Below, piece after piece: positions 13,953 through 21,448 of a DNA stretch of 21,546 nucleotides. The notes below the pieces were generated by a model, which saw only the letters and a list, made by a program, of their open reading frames with translations, was not told the origin of the DNA and did not search any database. Positions within the stretch are counted from its first letter, which is position 1; every line of letters starts with the position of its first letter. The position numbers were made by a program, and so were the translations under genes. This stretch comes from JANYGM01 sp043764015 (GTDB lineage: Bacteria; Bacteroidota; Bacteroidia; Cytophagales; Thermonemataceae), in the NCBI GenBank assembly GCA_043764015.1, contig JAYUKY010000010.1, forward strand, positions 1-21,546, given 5' to 3'.

Positions 13953-15902
13953 GTGAAAAATATTTTATTTTTATGTTGTTTTGTTGTTGTTTTTTTGACT
14001 AATTTTGGGAGTAATTGTGTTGTTTTTGCACAAAAAAACAAAGATGATTACGAGAAATTAGTGGAACGTAGCAACCTTTCTATCAAGATTTTGGAAGAAA
14101 AAGTGCAGCAATTGGAGTATTTGCAAAAACTACAATTAGACAATGTACGTGAACAAAACCGCAATTATCTTTCCAAAGATACCACTTATTTTGGAAATAT
14201 GACACGTATGGTGCAAATTAGCATCAAACAAATTGACGAAAATTATCAGAAACAATTAAAAGAAGTTAAGGCGCAAAAAATAGACACAGAACAAGAACTA
14301 GAGGCGGTTCTTAATGTTCAGAAGGATAAATTTGACAACGAAATCACCAAACAAAATTTGCTTTTTATGTACGAAGCTATTGGCGTAATTGCCCTAAATA
14401 TCATACTTTTTATCATCTTGGGCGCAGTTTTGCGTGGAAGACAAGAACGCTTTTTTGAGGAAATTAGCAGAAAAAACACGCAAGAACTCAAAACAGCATT
14501 ACTTGCGGAAGTCAAAGAACTTAGCTACAAAGAACTTGAAAAAGCTATTGCTGACATCAAAAATGATAGCCAAAAAGTGCTACAAAAAGTGGCAGTAACT
14601 GACATTGAGCTTGAAAATAAAAAGCTCCAAGACGACCTCGCCCAAACGCAAAATCAAATCTCTCTTCTTACCCAAAAACTGCAACAGGAGAAAGAAAATA
14701 GACAAAATAACAACAATTTGCAAGAGAATTTTCAGCCAGAACACACGCAAAATTCTAACGGAAATCTTGCTGAAAGTGATGTTTTGATAGCGCAAAAACT
14801 CCAAATAGAGAAAATAAACAAGGAATTAAGCGCAGCAACGGCACTTATCAATAAAATAAATCAGCAAAATAAAGAAGAAAATGCTAAAAATGAAGCGTTT
14901 GAGAAAAATTTGGATAGTGAGCCATACCATAATATTGTCCTTAAAGATGAGCAAGTTATAACGAATATACCAGTCAATATTGCTGTAAATAATCAAGAAA
15001 ATGCCCCAATAAGAAGAATAGAAACAGAACCAATAATGGTTTTAGAACCTTTGAAGGTAGAAGCCACTGAAAAAGTAGTGGAAATTCCAGTTATTGAAGA
15101 TGTTAGAGAAAATATTAGAGAAAATCAGCATATTGAAGATATCATTTCAGATAATCATATAGAAAACCCTGTTATTGAGCAAGTTATTGAACGAGTTAGA
15201 ATTGAAGAGGTAGTTTTAGAAAACCCTATTATTGAACAAGTTAGAATTGAAGAGGTAGTTTTAGAAAATCCTGTTATTGAAGATGTTAGAACAGAAAAGA
15301 TAGTTTTAGAAAATCCTGTTATTGAAGACGTTAGGATAGAAGAGGTAATAACAGAAAAACCTGCGGAAAAGCCAACAGAAGACTATCTTGCACAAGCACA
15401 AAAAGCCTATGAAGAGCGTGATATTGAAAATGCTATCAAATTTTATGGCTTGGCATTAGCGCAAACGCCTGATGCAATTACCTACACAAAACGTGGAAAT
15501 TGTTATCATTTGCTTAAAAAACTTGATCAAGCAACCGCAGACTATCAAAAAGCTATCCGTCTTGATACTAATTTTATTGCTGCCTATAACAATGCCATTG
15601 AAATTTATATTTTGACTGATAATTTTTTCCAAGCACTCACAACATTAGAACAACTAGCTCGTGTGGAAAAAATGCCTCAACACAAAGCATTAGAACTTTA
15701 TTTGAAACTTATTGTCCAAAAAGCTCTTAATCAAAGCTCCGAAAAAACAGAAAAAGATTTGGATGAAGTGATGAGATTTGAGTTTAGTTTTAATTTTTCT
15801 TTCAAAGAAATTTCTGATTGGCTTGCTTATGCAGACATTGACCCAGTTCACAAAAGAGTTATTCAAAATAAAACTGAATTGCTGAAATTAAAGAAACTTT
15901 AA
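13953..15902 (+). CDS. Membrane-anchored coiled-coil protein with tandem repeats and C-terminal TPR
   Basis: 649 residues starting at GTG. Domains in order: a hydrophobic signal peptide (1-27, ending VFAQ); a Gln/Lys-rich coiled coil (about 28-135); a transmembrane helix (about 139-160, IGVIALNIILFIILGAVL); a long second coiled coil (about 165-305); a Glu/Val-rich region with four 15-residue repeats of the form VRIEEVVLENPxIE(Q/D) (415-474); then TPR helices (about 480-570, with AQKAYEERDIENAIKFYGLA and DQATADYQKAIRLD) and a helical C-terminus. If the signal peptide is cleaved, the first coiled coil is periplasmic and the TPRs cytoplasmic, suggesting a scaffold bridging the inner membrane. 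No enzyme motif is present. It stands alone on the plus strand, followed by palindromic repeats; function unknown. Confidence 0.85.
   Translation: MKNILFLCCFVVVFLTNFGSNCVVFAQKNKDDYEKLVERSNLSIKILEEKVQQLEYLQKLQLDNVREQNRNYLSKDTTYFGNMTRMVQISIKQIDENYQKQLKEVKAQKIDTEQELEAVLNVQKDKFDNEITKQNLLFMYEAIGVIALNIILFIILGAVLRGRQERFFEEISRKNTQELKTALLAEVKELSYKELEKAIADIKNDSQKVLQKVAVTDIELENKKLQDDLAQTQNQISLLTQKLQQEKENRQNNNNLQENFQPEHTQNSNGNLAESDVLIAQKLQIEKINKELSAATALINKINQQNKEENAKNEAFEKNLDSEPYHNIVLKDEQVITNIPVNIAVNNQENAPIRRIETEPIMVLEPLKVEATEKVVEIPVIEDVRENIRENQHIEDIISDNHIENPVIEQVIERVRIEEVVLENPIIEQVRIEEVVLENPVIEDVRTEKIVLENPVIEDVRIEEVITEKPAEKPTEDYLAQAQKAYEERDIENAIKFYGLALAQTPDAITYTKRGNCYHLLKKLDQATADYQKAIRLDTNFIAAYNNAIEIYILTDNFFQALTTLEQLARVEKMPQHKALELYLKLIVQKALNQSSEKTEKDLDEVMRFEFSFNFSFKEISDWLAYADIDPVHKRVIQNKTELLKLKKL
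15195..15374 (+). repeat. Four tandem 45-bp repeats inside the TPR-protein gene
   Basis: Units begin at 15195, 15240, 15285 and 15330, each opening with GTTAG and exactly 45 bases apart, encoding 15-residue units. The first two are nearly identical at DNA level, the third has several changes and the fourth is degenerate at its end. A partial unit precedes them (about 15160-15194). The period is a multiple of three, so copy-number change would keep the frame. Confidence 0.9.
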
Positions 15903-15905
15903 TAT

Positions 15906-15933
15906 TCAATGACGAATTATCAATGACGAATTA
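15906..15933. repeat. 14-bp tandem duplication
   Basis: TCAATGACGAATTA occurs twice without a gap (15906-15919 and 15920-15933), starting just after the stop of the TPR gene and ahead of the palindromic element. Confidence 0.85.
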
Positions 15934-15966
15934 CGTAGTTCTTCATAAAAAACAATAAACTTTCTG

Positions 15967-16045
15967 GTCGTAGTGTCCCACTACGACCTATTTAATGTAT
16001 TCAAGCGTCCCGCTTGTTTGTCGTAAAAAAGCGGGACACTACGAC
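15967..16045. repeat. 79-bp palindromic element with 13-bp terminal inverted repeats
   Basis: GTCGTAGTGTCCC (15967-15979) is perfectly repeated in reverse at 16033-16045. Inside are GGTCGTAGTG/CACTACGACC (15966-15988, 3-base loop), CAAGCG/CGCTTG (16002-16016, 3-base loop) and GTCGTA/TACGAC (16020-16045). The GTCG/GTAG starts and GC-rich stems in AT-rich DNA resemble REP sequences mobilised by REP-associated tyrosine transposases; no such transposase is in the window. The element lies between two plus-strand genes and could also end or process the upstream transcript. Confidence 0.8.
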
Positions 16046-16079
16046 TAGCTTTTAAAATACAAAAAACACTAAAAATATT

Positions 16080-18575
16080 ATGAAAATCTTACGTGCCTTA
16101 TTTCTGACACTATTTACGGCATTTGTCGTGTATGCGCTGAATAATAAATTTTCTGAAATACCGTTTTTGAAAGACCATATTCCTGAAAGTCTTGCTAGTG
16201 CGCCACCACTAGGAAAGTTTATTGATCCTTTTAAAGGTTTTTGGACAAACGCTACCTCCAAAAATATCAGTAAGCAACAAGATTTAAACGTCAAAGGACT
16301 GAAAAATAAGGTAGAAGTTTTGTTTGATGATAGACTTGTGCCGCATATTTTTGCCCAAAATGATGAAGATTTGTATTTTGCACAAGGTTATATTACGGCA
16401 CAAAACCGCCTTTGGCAAATGGAATTTCAGACCCACGCCGCAGCAGGCAGACTTTCTGAAATTGTTGGTGCAAAAGCACTAGATTATGACCTTTTTCAAC
16501 GTAAAATAGGAATGGGATTTGCTGCTGAAAATGCCCTTGCAGCTATGCTAGCTAATGAAACTTCTAAAAAAACGCTTGAAAGCTACACTGCAGGCGTAAA
16601 TGCTTACATTGAAAGCCTAAAACCACAAGATTATCCAATAGAATACAAATTGTTGGATTATGCGCCAGAAGCGTGGACGAACATAAAAACTGCCTATATG
16701 CTCAAAATAATGGCTTTTGACTTGTCGGCTGGTGGTTCTGACGACCTTCCACTAACGGAACTTTTGGCACGCTACGACAAAAAAACAGTTTCAGAGCTTT
16801 TTCCTTCCTATTTTGACCGTACAATGCCTGTCATTCCTAGTGGCACAAAACTAGATTTTAAGCCCGTAAAAGTACCTAAAACGCCTGCTGACTTAGATTC
16901 TACACTTTTGCAAATAACTAAAAATATTGTTCTTAGTAAAAAATCTGAAAAAGATACTGAAAAAAGTTCAAAAGGAAGCAATAACTGGGCGGTTTCTGCA
17001 AAAAAATCAGCCACAGGGTTTCCTATTCTTGCCAACGACCCGCATTTAAAACTTAGTTTGCCATCTATTTGGTACGAAATACAGCTTGTAAGCCCTACAA
17101 CCAATGTTTATGGCGTTTCTTTGCCTGGTACGCCTTGCGTTACTATTGGTTTTAATCAAAATATTTCTTGGGGAATTACCAATACTTATGCTGATGTTTT
17201 GGATATTTATCAGCTAAAAACTAAGGAAAACAAGTTTGAGGAGTATTTTTTTGAGGAAGAATGGAAAAAAACAACGGCAAGAAACGAAATTATTAAAGTG
17301 CGTGGCGGTGAGCCAATCACGCAAATAGTGCATTACACGCATCACGGACCTATTGTTTTTGAGAAAGAAGGACAAAATTTTAATTTAGATGTGCCTGTCG
17401 CACACACCCTGCGCTGGACTGCCTACGACAGTTCAAACGAACTTCTTGCCCTGCATAAAGTCAATAGAGCCGCCAAATATGAGGAATTTGTAGAAGGATT
17501 ATCTACGTTTAAATGCCCTGCGTCCAATTTTGCGTATGCGGACAAAGACAAAAACATTGCTATGAATGTAACAGGTGCAATGCCACTTAGATGGAAAGAA
17601 CAAGGAAAATACATTTTAGATGGCTCAAAAGCCTCTCACGACTGGGCGGGTATGCTAGAACAAGCGCATTATCCACATATACTCAACCCAGAGCAAGGTT
17701 TTGTGAGTTCTGCTAATCAGTTTTCTACCGACACGACAAGCTATCCCTACTACATCAATTGGGATTATATCTCGCCAGAACGTGCCATACGCATCAATGA
17801 GCAACTTGCGGCAAGTGGAAAAATGAATGTAGAGGATATGCGCAAACTTCAAAATGATTATTTGAATATTTTAGCCAGAGATGTTTTACCAAAAATATTG
17901 GCAAAAACGAATATTTCTACTGAAAAATCAGCAGAAAATACCTATCAAAAAGCTTATGAAGTGCTTACAAAGTGGAATTTGCAAAACTCTCCAGAATCTG
18001 TGGGTGCTACTATTTTTGAAACTTGGTGGACTAATTTTAATGACTTACTTTGGGCTGATAATATGGAAGATTTACGCTTTCCTGCCACAGACAAAACTAT
18101 TTTGTTGATAACCAAAGATACTAATTCTCGTTGGTATGATGACATAAAAACCCCTGAAAAAGAGAATATGAGTATTATTTTGACAAAATCTTTCAAAAAA
18201 ACCATTGATGCACTCCAAAAACAACACGGAGAACTTGCAGATACGTGGCGTTGGGGCAAGCATAGAGGTACAGATATTAGTCATATTGCACGTATTGGCG
18301 GTTTTGGTAAGAAAAATATACCAACTGGAGGCGGTGGCAGGATTGTGAATGCGACCACAAAAACAAATGGACCTTCGTGGCGAATGGTCGTACAGTTGGG
18401 TGATAATCCTAAAGGTTTTGGTATTTATCCTGGAGGACAATCAGGAAATCCTGGAAGTTATTTTTATGATGATATGCTTGAAAAATGGCGTTTAGGAGAA
18501 CTTTCAGAACTTCTATACATCAAAAAAGCGGATTTTAATAGTCCAAGAATATTGGGAAGAGTAAAAATGAATTAA
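16080..18575 (+). CDS. Penicillin acylase family protein (Ntn hydrolase)
   Basis: 831-residue member of the N-terminal-nucleophile amidohydrolase family, which cleaves amide bonds in acylated compounds (penicillins, N-acyl-homoserine lactones, acyl peptides). Residues 1-20 are a signal peptide or anchor, so it acts in the envelope. The precursor should cut itself before Ser300 (K-G-S-N-N-W), freeing Ser300 as nucleophile and N-terminus of the beta chain. The Lys/Ser-rich stretch 280-299 would be the linker or spacer. ILANDPHL (317-324) and the oxyanion Asn361 (NQNISWGITN) are present, as is the family C-terminal block GGQSGNPGSYFYDD. All catalytic elements are intact. No beta-lactam or quorum-sensing gene is adjacent, so the natural substrate is undetermined. 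No -7 box was recognised upstream. Confidence 0.95.
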   Translation: MKILRALFLTLFTAFVVYALNNKFSEIPFLKDHIPESLASAPPLGKFIDPFKGFWTNATSKNISKQQDLNVKGLKNKVEVLFDDRLVPHIFAQNDEDLYFAQGYITAQNRLWQMEFQTHAAAGRLSEIVGAKALDYDLFQRKIGMGFAAENALAAMLANETSKKTLESYTAGVNAYIESLKPQDYPIEYKLLDYAPEAWTNIKTAYMLKIMAFDLSAGGSDDLPLTELLARYDKKTVSELFPSYFDRTMPVIPSGTKLDFKPVKVPKTPADLDSTLLQITKNIVLSKKSEKDTEKSSKGSNNWAVSAKKSATGFPILANDPHLKLSLPSIWYEIQLVSPTTNVYGVSLPGTPCVTIGFNQNISWGITNTYADVLDIYQLKTKENKFEEYFFEEEWKKTTARNEIIKVRGGEPITQIVHYTHHGPIVFEKEGQNFNLDVPVAHTLRWTAYDSSNELLALHKVNRAAKYEEFVEGLSTFKCPASNFAYADKDKNIAMNVTGAMPLRWKEQGKYILDGSKASHDWAGMLEQAHYPHILNPEQGFVSSANQFSTDTTSYPYYINWDYISPERAIRINEQLAASGKMNVEDMRKLQNDYLNILARDVLPKILAKTNISTEKSAENTYQKAYEVLTKWNLQNSPESVGATIFETWWTNFNDLLWADNMEDLRFPATDKTILLITKDTNSRWYDDIKTPEKENMSIILTKSFKKTIDALQKQHGELADTWRWGKHRGTDISHIARIGGFGKKNIPTGGGGRIVNATTKTNGPSWRMVVQLGDNPKGFGIYPGGQSGNPGSYFYDDMLEKWRLGELSELLYIKKADFNSPRILGRVKMN

Positions 18576-18580
18576 GATAA

Positions 18581-18613
18581 AAAATTCTCAAATTTTTAAG
18601 ATTTGAGGATTTT
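18581..18613. terminator. Bidirectional terminator between convergent genes
   Basis: CTCAAAT (18587-18593) pairs with ATTTGAG (18601-18607), extended outward by A/T pairs and one possible G-U to about 13 bp, ending in T6 on the plus side and A-runs on the minus side. It lies between the acylase stop (18575) and the stop of the beta-barrel gene (18631) and can serve both. Confidence 0.75.
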
Positions 18614-18630
18614 TTAAGATTCAGGAAAAT

Positions 18631-19509
18631 TTATTTATTTTTAATAAGCGGAAAGCTGAAACCTAACATAAAATTTTCTTGTAGAAAAAAGAAATGTTGG
18701 CTTGCTCTGTCTGCAACACTTGTGCCTCTAGTGATAATATCTGGCATATTGATAAAACCACCTTTTAGATTTGCTTGTAGAAAAAATTTCTTATAAAAAA
18801 TAAAATTTAAGCCTAGTCTGCCTGAAATACCATAGCCTGCAAGATGAAATTCATCATTACGAGCATAATCAAAAAGTTTTATATTAGATTTTGGCACTAA
18901 TACGCCTGCTCCTACACCAGTCATAGTTTCTAAGGCGAAATTTCCACTTTTTGAGCTATAAATATCTTGTGTAAAACTTCCCTCTAAATTGATGTAATTT
19001 AAGCCATCAGTATGTTCAAATGTTAGAAAATACTCTGTGATTTTTGTAGGAGTATTATTATAAACGCCATTATAAGGATTTCCGACTTCATTGATATTAC
19101 CAGAAATATTGGCAATTTGGTCGTCTAGCATTACATATTTCATATGATCTACATTGATAGACAGAGAAAATTTGTTAGTAAGATAGTAGCCCAAAGTAAA
19201 ATTATATTGAGGAACTGTAAATGAAGATAATGTAAAATAACTATTCCACTCAAAAGGTGTCTGACGGTCTAGTGCAACAGTATTATTGATAGTAAAATCA
19301 TAGTTTCCGTTGGCGTTATTTCCTTTAAAATTGATATTACTTTTTGTAAATTGCCCTTTATTGTAGCCCCAAGCAAGAAATAATCTGCCCTTGCGGTTGG
19401 TATTTTCATTAAAAAATCTTTCAGAAGAAAGAATATTTTGAGAAAAAGAATTTTCAACTGTTAATAATAACAAAAATGATAAACAAATATAAAATACAGA
19501 ATACTTCAT
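18631..19509 (-). CDS. Outer-membrane beta-barrel protein, function unknown
   Basis: 292 residues. A signal peptide spans 1-23 (cleavage likely around FSQ). The mature part has alternating hydrophobic and aromatic strands typical of a small barrel (RLFLAWGYNKGQF, then FTLGYYLTNKFSLSINV, FLQANLKGGFINM and FFFLQENFMLGFSF), about 12 strands by eye. The final strand is followed by a short polar tail. Asn/Gly-rich loops are present. No enzymatic or receptor motif, plug domain or OmpA domain is visible. It may be a structural porin-like protein, common among Bacteroidota hypotheticals. It converges on the acylase gene and diverges from rpsL, with its own -7 boxes upstream. Confidence 0.8.
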   Translation of the reverse strand: MKYSVFYICLSFLLLLTVENSFSQNILSSERFFNENTNRKGRLFLAWGYNKGQFTKSNINFKGNNANGNYDFTINNTVALDRQTPFEWNSYFTLSSFTVPQYNFTLGYYLTNKFSLSINVDHMKYVMLDDQIANISGNINEVGNPYNGVYNNTPTKITEYFLTFEHTDGLNYINLEGSFTQDIYSSKSGNFALETMTGVGAGVLVPKSNIKLFDYARNDEFHLAGYGISGRLGLNFIFYKKFFLQANLKGGFINMPDIITRGTSVADRASQHFFFLQENFMLGFSFPLIKNK

Positions 19510-19545
19510 AAAATAATATAAAAATGTAGGATAATTTTAAAAGCG

Positions 19546-19553
19546 CAAATATA
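19546..19553 (-). promoter_or_regulatory. -7 box of the beta-barrel gene
   Basis: Minus strand TATATTTG matches TAnnTTTG, 36 bases before the ATG of the beta-barrel gene. Confidence 0.5.
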
Positions 19554-19605
19554 GCAAAAAAAGAGAATAAAATAATACTAAAATCAGGAATAAGAAATAT
19601 TTTCG

Positions 19606-19613
19606 CAAAAATA
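19606..19613 (-). promoter_or_regulatory. Second, distal -7 box for the beta-barrel gene
   Basis: Minus strand TATTTTTG also matches TAnnTTTG, about 60 bases further upstream and close to the divergent rpsL promoter. It could be a second start or a chance match in AT-rich DNA. Confidence 0.3.
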
Positions 19614-19647
19614 GCATATATTATTTTTTTATTCAGAAAAAAAGTCG

Positions 19648-19655
19648 TATTTTTG
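19648..19655 (+). promoter_or_regulatory. -7 box of the rpsL-rpsG operon
   Basis: TATTTTTG matches TAnnTTTG; a T-run sits at the -33 position. The leader to the rpsL ATG is about 75 bases. It begins near a perfect palindrome CCAAAATTTTGG (19660-19671), followed by a hairpin ATTATC/GATAAT (19676-19692), possible sites for ribosomal-protein control. Confidence 0.6.
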
Positions 19656-19735
19656 CAGTCCAAAATTTTGGGTAAATTATCATTTAGATAATCAATACGA
19701 ATCAGTAAATCAAACGAATTAAAATTCTAACGTAA

Positions 19736-20155
19736 ATGCCTACTATACAGCAACTAGTAAGAAAAGGTAGAGAGGTTTTGAACACAAAATCTAAGTCGCC
19801 TGCGTTGGATTCTTGCCCACAACGTCGTGGTGTATGTACTCGTGTATATACCACAACACCAAAAAAACCTAACTCTGCAATGCGCAAAGTGGCTAGGGTA
19901 AGACTTACCAACGGAAAAGAAGTAAATGCCTACATTCCAGGCGAAGGACACAACTTGCAAGAACACTCTATTGTTCTTATTCGTGGTGGTCGTGTAAAAG
20001 ATCTTCCAGGAGTACGTTACCACATTATTCGTGGTGCATTGGATACTGCAGGTGTGGCAAAACGCCGTCAACGCCGTTCTAAATATGGTGCTAAACGCCC
20101 TAAACCAGGTGCAGTAGTTGCCGCTCCAACGAAAGGTGGAGGAAAGAAAAAATAA
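19736..20155 (+). CDS. rpsL: 30S ribosomal protein S12
   Basis: 139 residues. S12 sits at the decoding centre of the small subunit and sets tRNA-selection accuracy. The sequence is canonical: PTIQQLVRKGRE at the start, then CPQRRGVCTRVYT, TTPKKPNSAMRK, and GRVKDLPGVRYHIIRGALD. Lys43 and Lys88, the sites where streptomycin-resistance changes arise, are wild type. The C-terminal basic tail (about 125-139, GGGKKK) makes it longer than the 124-residue E. coli form, as is common in Bacteroidota. It is the first gene of a two-gene unit with rpsG, 179 bases downstream. Confidence 0.99.
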   Translation: MPTIQQLVRKGREVLNTKSKSPALDSCPQRRGVCTRVYTTTPKKPNSAMRKVARVRLTNGKEVNAYIPGEGHNLQEHSIVLIRGGRVKDLPGVRYHIIRGALDTAGVAKRRQRRSKYGAKRPKPGAVVAAPTKGGGKKK

Positions 20156-20163
20156 ATCCTTTT

Positions 20164-20191
20164 TAGTGTTGAGTGAGTAGTGTTGAGTGTG
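20164..20191. repeat. 14-bp tandem duplication in the rpsL-rpsG spacer
   Basis: TAGTGTTGAGTG recurs at 20164-20175 and 20178-20189, a 14-base period, just after the rpsL stop. The rest of the 179-base spacer has no ORF or -7 box that I can support. Confidence 0.75.
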
Positions 20192-20334
20192 TTTTTAATA
20201 CTATTTCCTCCAATAAATAAGGTACAGTTAAAACTAGCATAGTTTTCTGTAAAATTATTGTGAAGATTTCAGTCAAATTTACGGGATTATCTGCTAAATA
20301 ATCCTTGAATTTTGATTGAGTAACAACCAAAAAA

Positions 20335-20802
20335 ATGAGAAAGTCAAAACCAAAAAAAAGGTATTTGTTGCCTGACCCAAAATTCAAAGACACACTTGTA
20401 ACAAAGTTTGTGAATAACTTAATGTATGATGGCAAAAAAAGCATTTCATACGGCATTTTTTATGATGCTATTGATTTGATAGCTGAAAAAACTAAAGAAG
20501 ACGGACTAGAAATCTGGAAAAAAGGACTAAACAATGTGATGCCTGGCGTAGAAGTACGTAGTCGTCGTGTGGGTGGTGCTACTTTTCAAGTACCAACAGA
20601 AGTTCGCCCAGACCGCAAACTTTCTTTAGGAATTAAATGGCTTATCAAATACGCTCGTGCTCGTGGCGAAAAAACTATGACTGAAAGACTTGCAGCAGAA
20701 ATAATTGCAGCATCTAAAGGTGAAGGCGCAGCAGTAAAAAAGAAAGATGATATTCACAGAATGGCTGAGGCAAACAAAGCATTCTCGCATTTCAGATTCT
20801 AA
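20335..20802 (+). CDS. rpsG: 30S ribosomal protein S7
   Basis: 155 residues, primary binder of the 16S rRNA 3' major domain that nucleates assembly of the 30S head. Canonical blocks are present: LPDPKFKDTLVTKFVNNLMYDGKK, NVMPGVEVRSRRVGGATFQV, PTEVRPDR, and KWLIKYARARGEKTMTERLAAEI, ending HRMAEANKAFSHFRF. The ATG sits directly after an A-rich tract. It is probably co-transcribed with rpsL despite the 179-base spacer. A strong terminator lies 16 bases past the stop, so fusA is not part of this unit. Confidence 0.99.
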   Translation: MRKSKPKKRYLLPDPKFKDTLVTKFVNNLMYDGKKSISYGIFYDAIDLIAEKTKEDGLEIWKKGLNNVMPGVEVRSRRVGGATFQVPTEVRPDRKLSLGIKWLIKYARARGEKTMTERLAAEIIAASKGEGAAVKKKDDIHRMAEANKAFSHFRF

Positions 20803-20818
20803 TTCGTTTGGTTTGTAT

Positions 20819-20854
20819 AAAACCCTCTCTACTGCAAAGTAGAGAGGGTTTTTT
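20819..20854 (+). terminator. Strong terminator after rpsG
   Basis: ACCCTCTCTACT (20822-20833) and AGTAGAGAGGGT (20838-20849) form a perfect 12-bp stem around a GCAA tetraloop, followed by T6. It also lies just past the stop of the opposing regulator gene (20864) and may serve both. Confidence 0.95.
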
Positions 20855-20863
20855 GTTATAATG

Positions 20864-21239
20864 CTATTCATTTATTTTGCTTTTTAATAAAGAAAACAAC
20901 TCACTTCTTTCTTGCCTACTTGCTTCTATTTCGTTTATTAGGGTTTTGTGCATAGATAAGACTATTTCCAAGACTTCTTTACTTTGATAAGTTACTGCAC
21001 CATTATTATTACTAAAACTTCCGTGAAAGGTTTCCTTTGTTTCCTCGCTCAAAATGTCTTTTGCATTTCCAACGCCAAGCTGTTCTGCAATTTTTTTTGA
21101 GTTCTGGAATAGTCGCATCTGACTCATTCCGCTCAATTTTACTGTATTTGGTTTGGGACATTCCAAGGATGTCTGCCATTTCCTCTTGTCTAAGCCCGCT
21201 TGCTTTTCTAGCTTTTGAGATTTTGGTTCCGTTTTGCAT
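20864..21239 (-). pseudogene. XRE-family helix-turn-helix regulator, split by a +1 shift in an A8 run
   Basis: Two overlapping frames together encode one regulator. The first (ATG 21239, to 21012) carries a Cro/C1-type HTH at about 6-42 (KARKASGLRQEEMADILGMS, then KYSKIERNE) and then goes out of frame after IPELKK. The second frame (to 20864) resumes with IAEQLG, a typical end of XRE domains, and continues into a 75-residue helical tail (SKEVLEIVLSMHKTLINEIE, then RSELFSLLKSK). The switch lies at T8 on the plus strand (21091-21098). With seven bases there the product would be an uninterrupted 124 residues. This may be a true frameshift, a sequencing error, or an expressed gene using slippage. 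The well-formed promoter at 21280-21309 argues against long decay. The target genes are unknown. Confidence 0.85.
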
Positions 21240-21279
21240 AAAAATAAAATTTAATAGTGTGAGGTACTAATATATGGCG

Positions 21280-21309
21280 CAAAACTAGCTATATTTTCAC
21301 AAAAAACAA
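21280..21309 (-). promoter_or_regulatory. Promoter of the HTH regulator
   Basis: On the minus strand TTG (21307-21309) is separated by exactly 19 bases from TAGTTTTG (21280-21287), the full Bacteroidota -33/-7 arrangement and the best promoter in the window. The leader to the ATG at 21239 is about 35 bases. Confidence 0.8.
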
Positions 21310-21310
21310 G

Positions 21311-21370
21311 TTTTTTATTTATTTTTAATTTTTTTCAGTTTTTTTAAGTTTTTCTTAGTTTTTTTCAGTC
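21311..21370. other. 10-bp-phased T-tracts, predicted curved DNA
   Basis: From 21331 to 21370 four consecutive 10-bp units read TTTTTCAGTT, TTTTTAAGTT, TTTCTTAGTT and TTTTTCAGTC, preceded by further T-runs from 21311. Tracts repeating at the helical pitch bend DNA. The tract abuts the -33 element of the regulator promoter and sits about 64 bases before the -7 box of the divergent gene. Confidence 0.7.
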
Positions 21371-21433
21371 AAAAATATTTTTATTTACCTGAAAACAGTT
21401 GCTTTTTGAATAAGCATTTTATCTTTTGTGCTT

Positions 21434-21441
21434 TACCTTTG
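21434..21441 (+). promoter_or_regulatory. -7 box of the gene at the right edge
   Basis: TACCTTTG matches TAnnTTTG. The leader to the ATG at 21533 is about 85 bases, long for this window. A TTTTTG at 21403-21408 is 25 bases upstream, too far for a standard -33. Confidence 0.5.
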
Positions 21442-21448
21442 TGTTGTA

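Noticed and set aside
19736..20155. Streptomycin-resistance substitution in S12
   Set aside because: Lys43 and Lys88 are both wild type.
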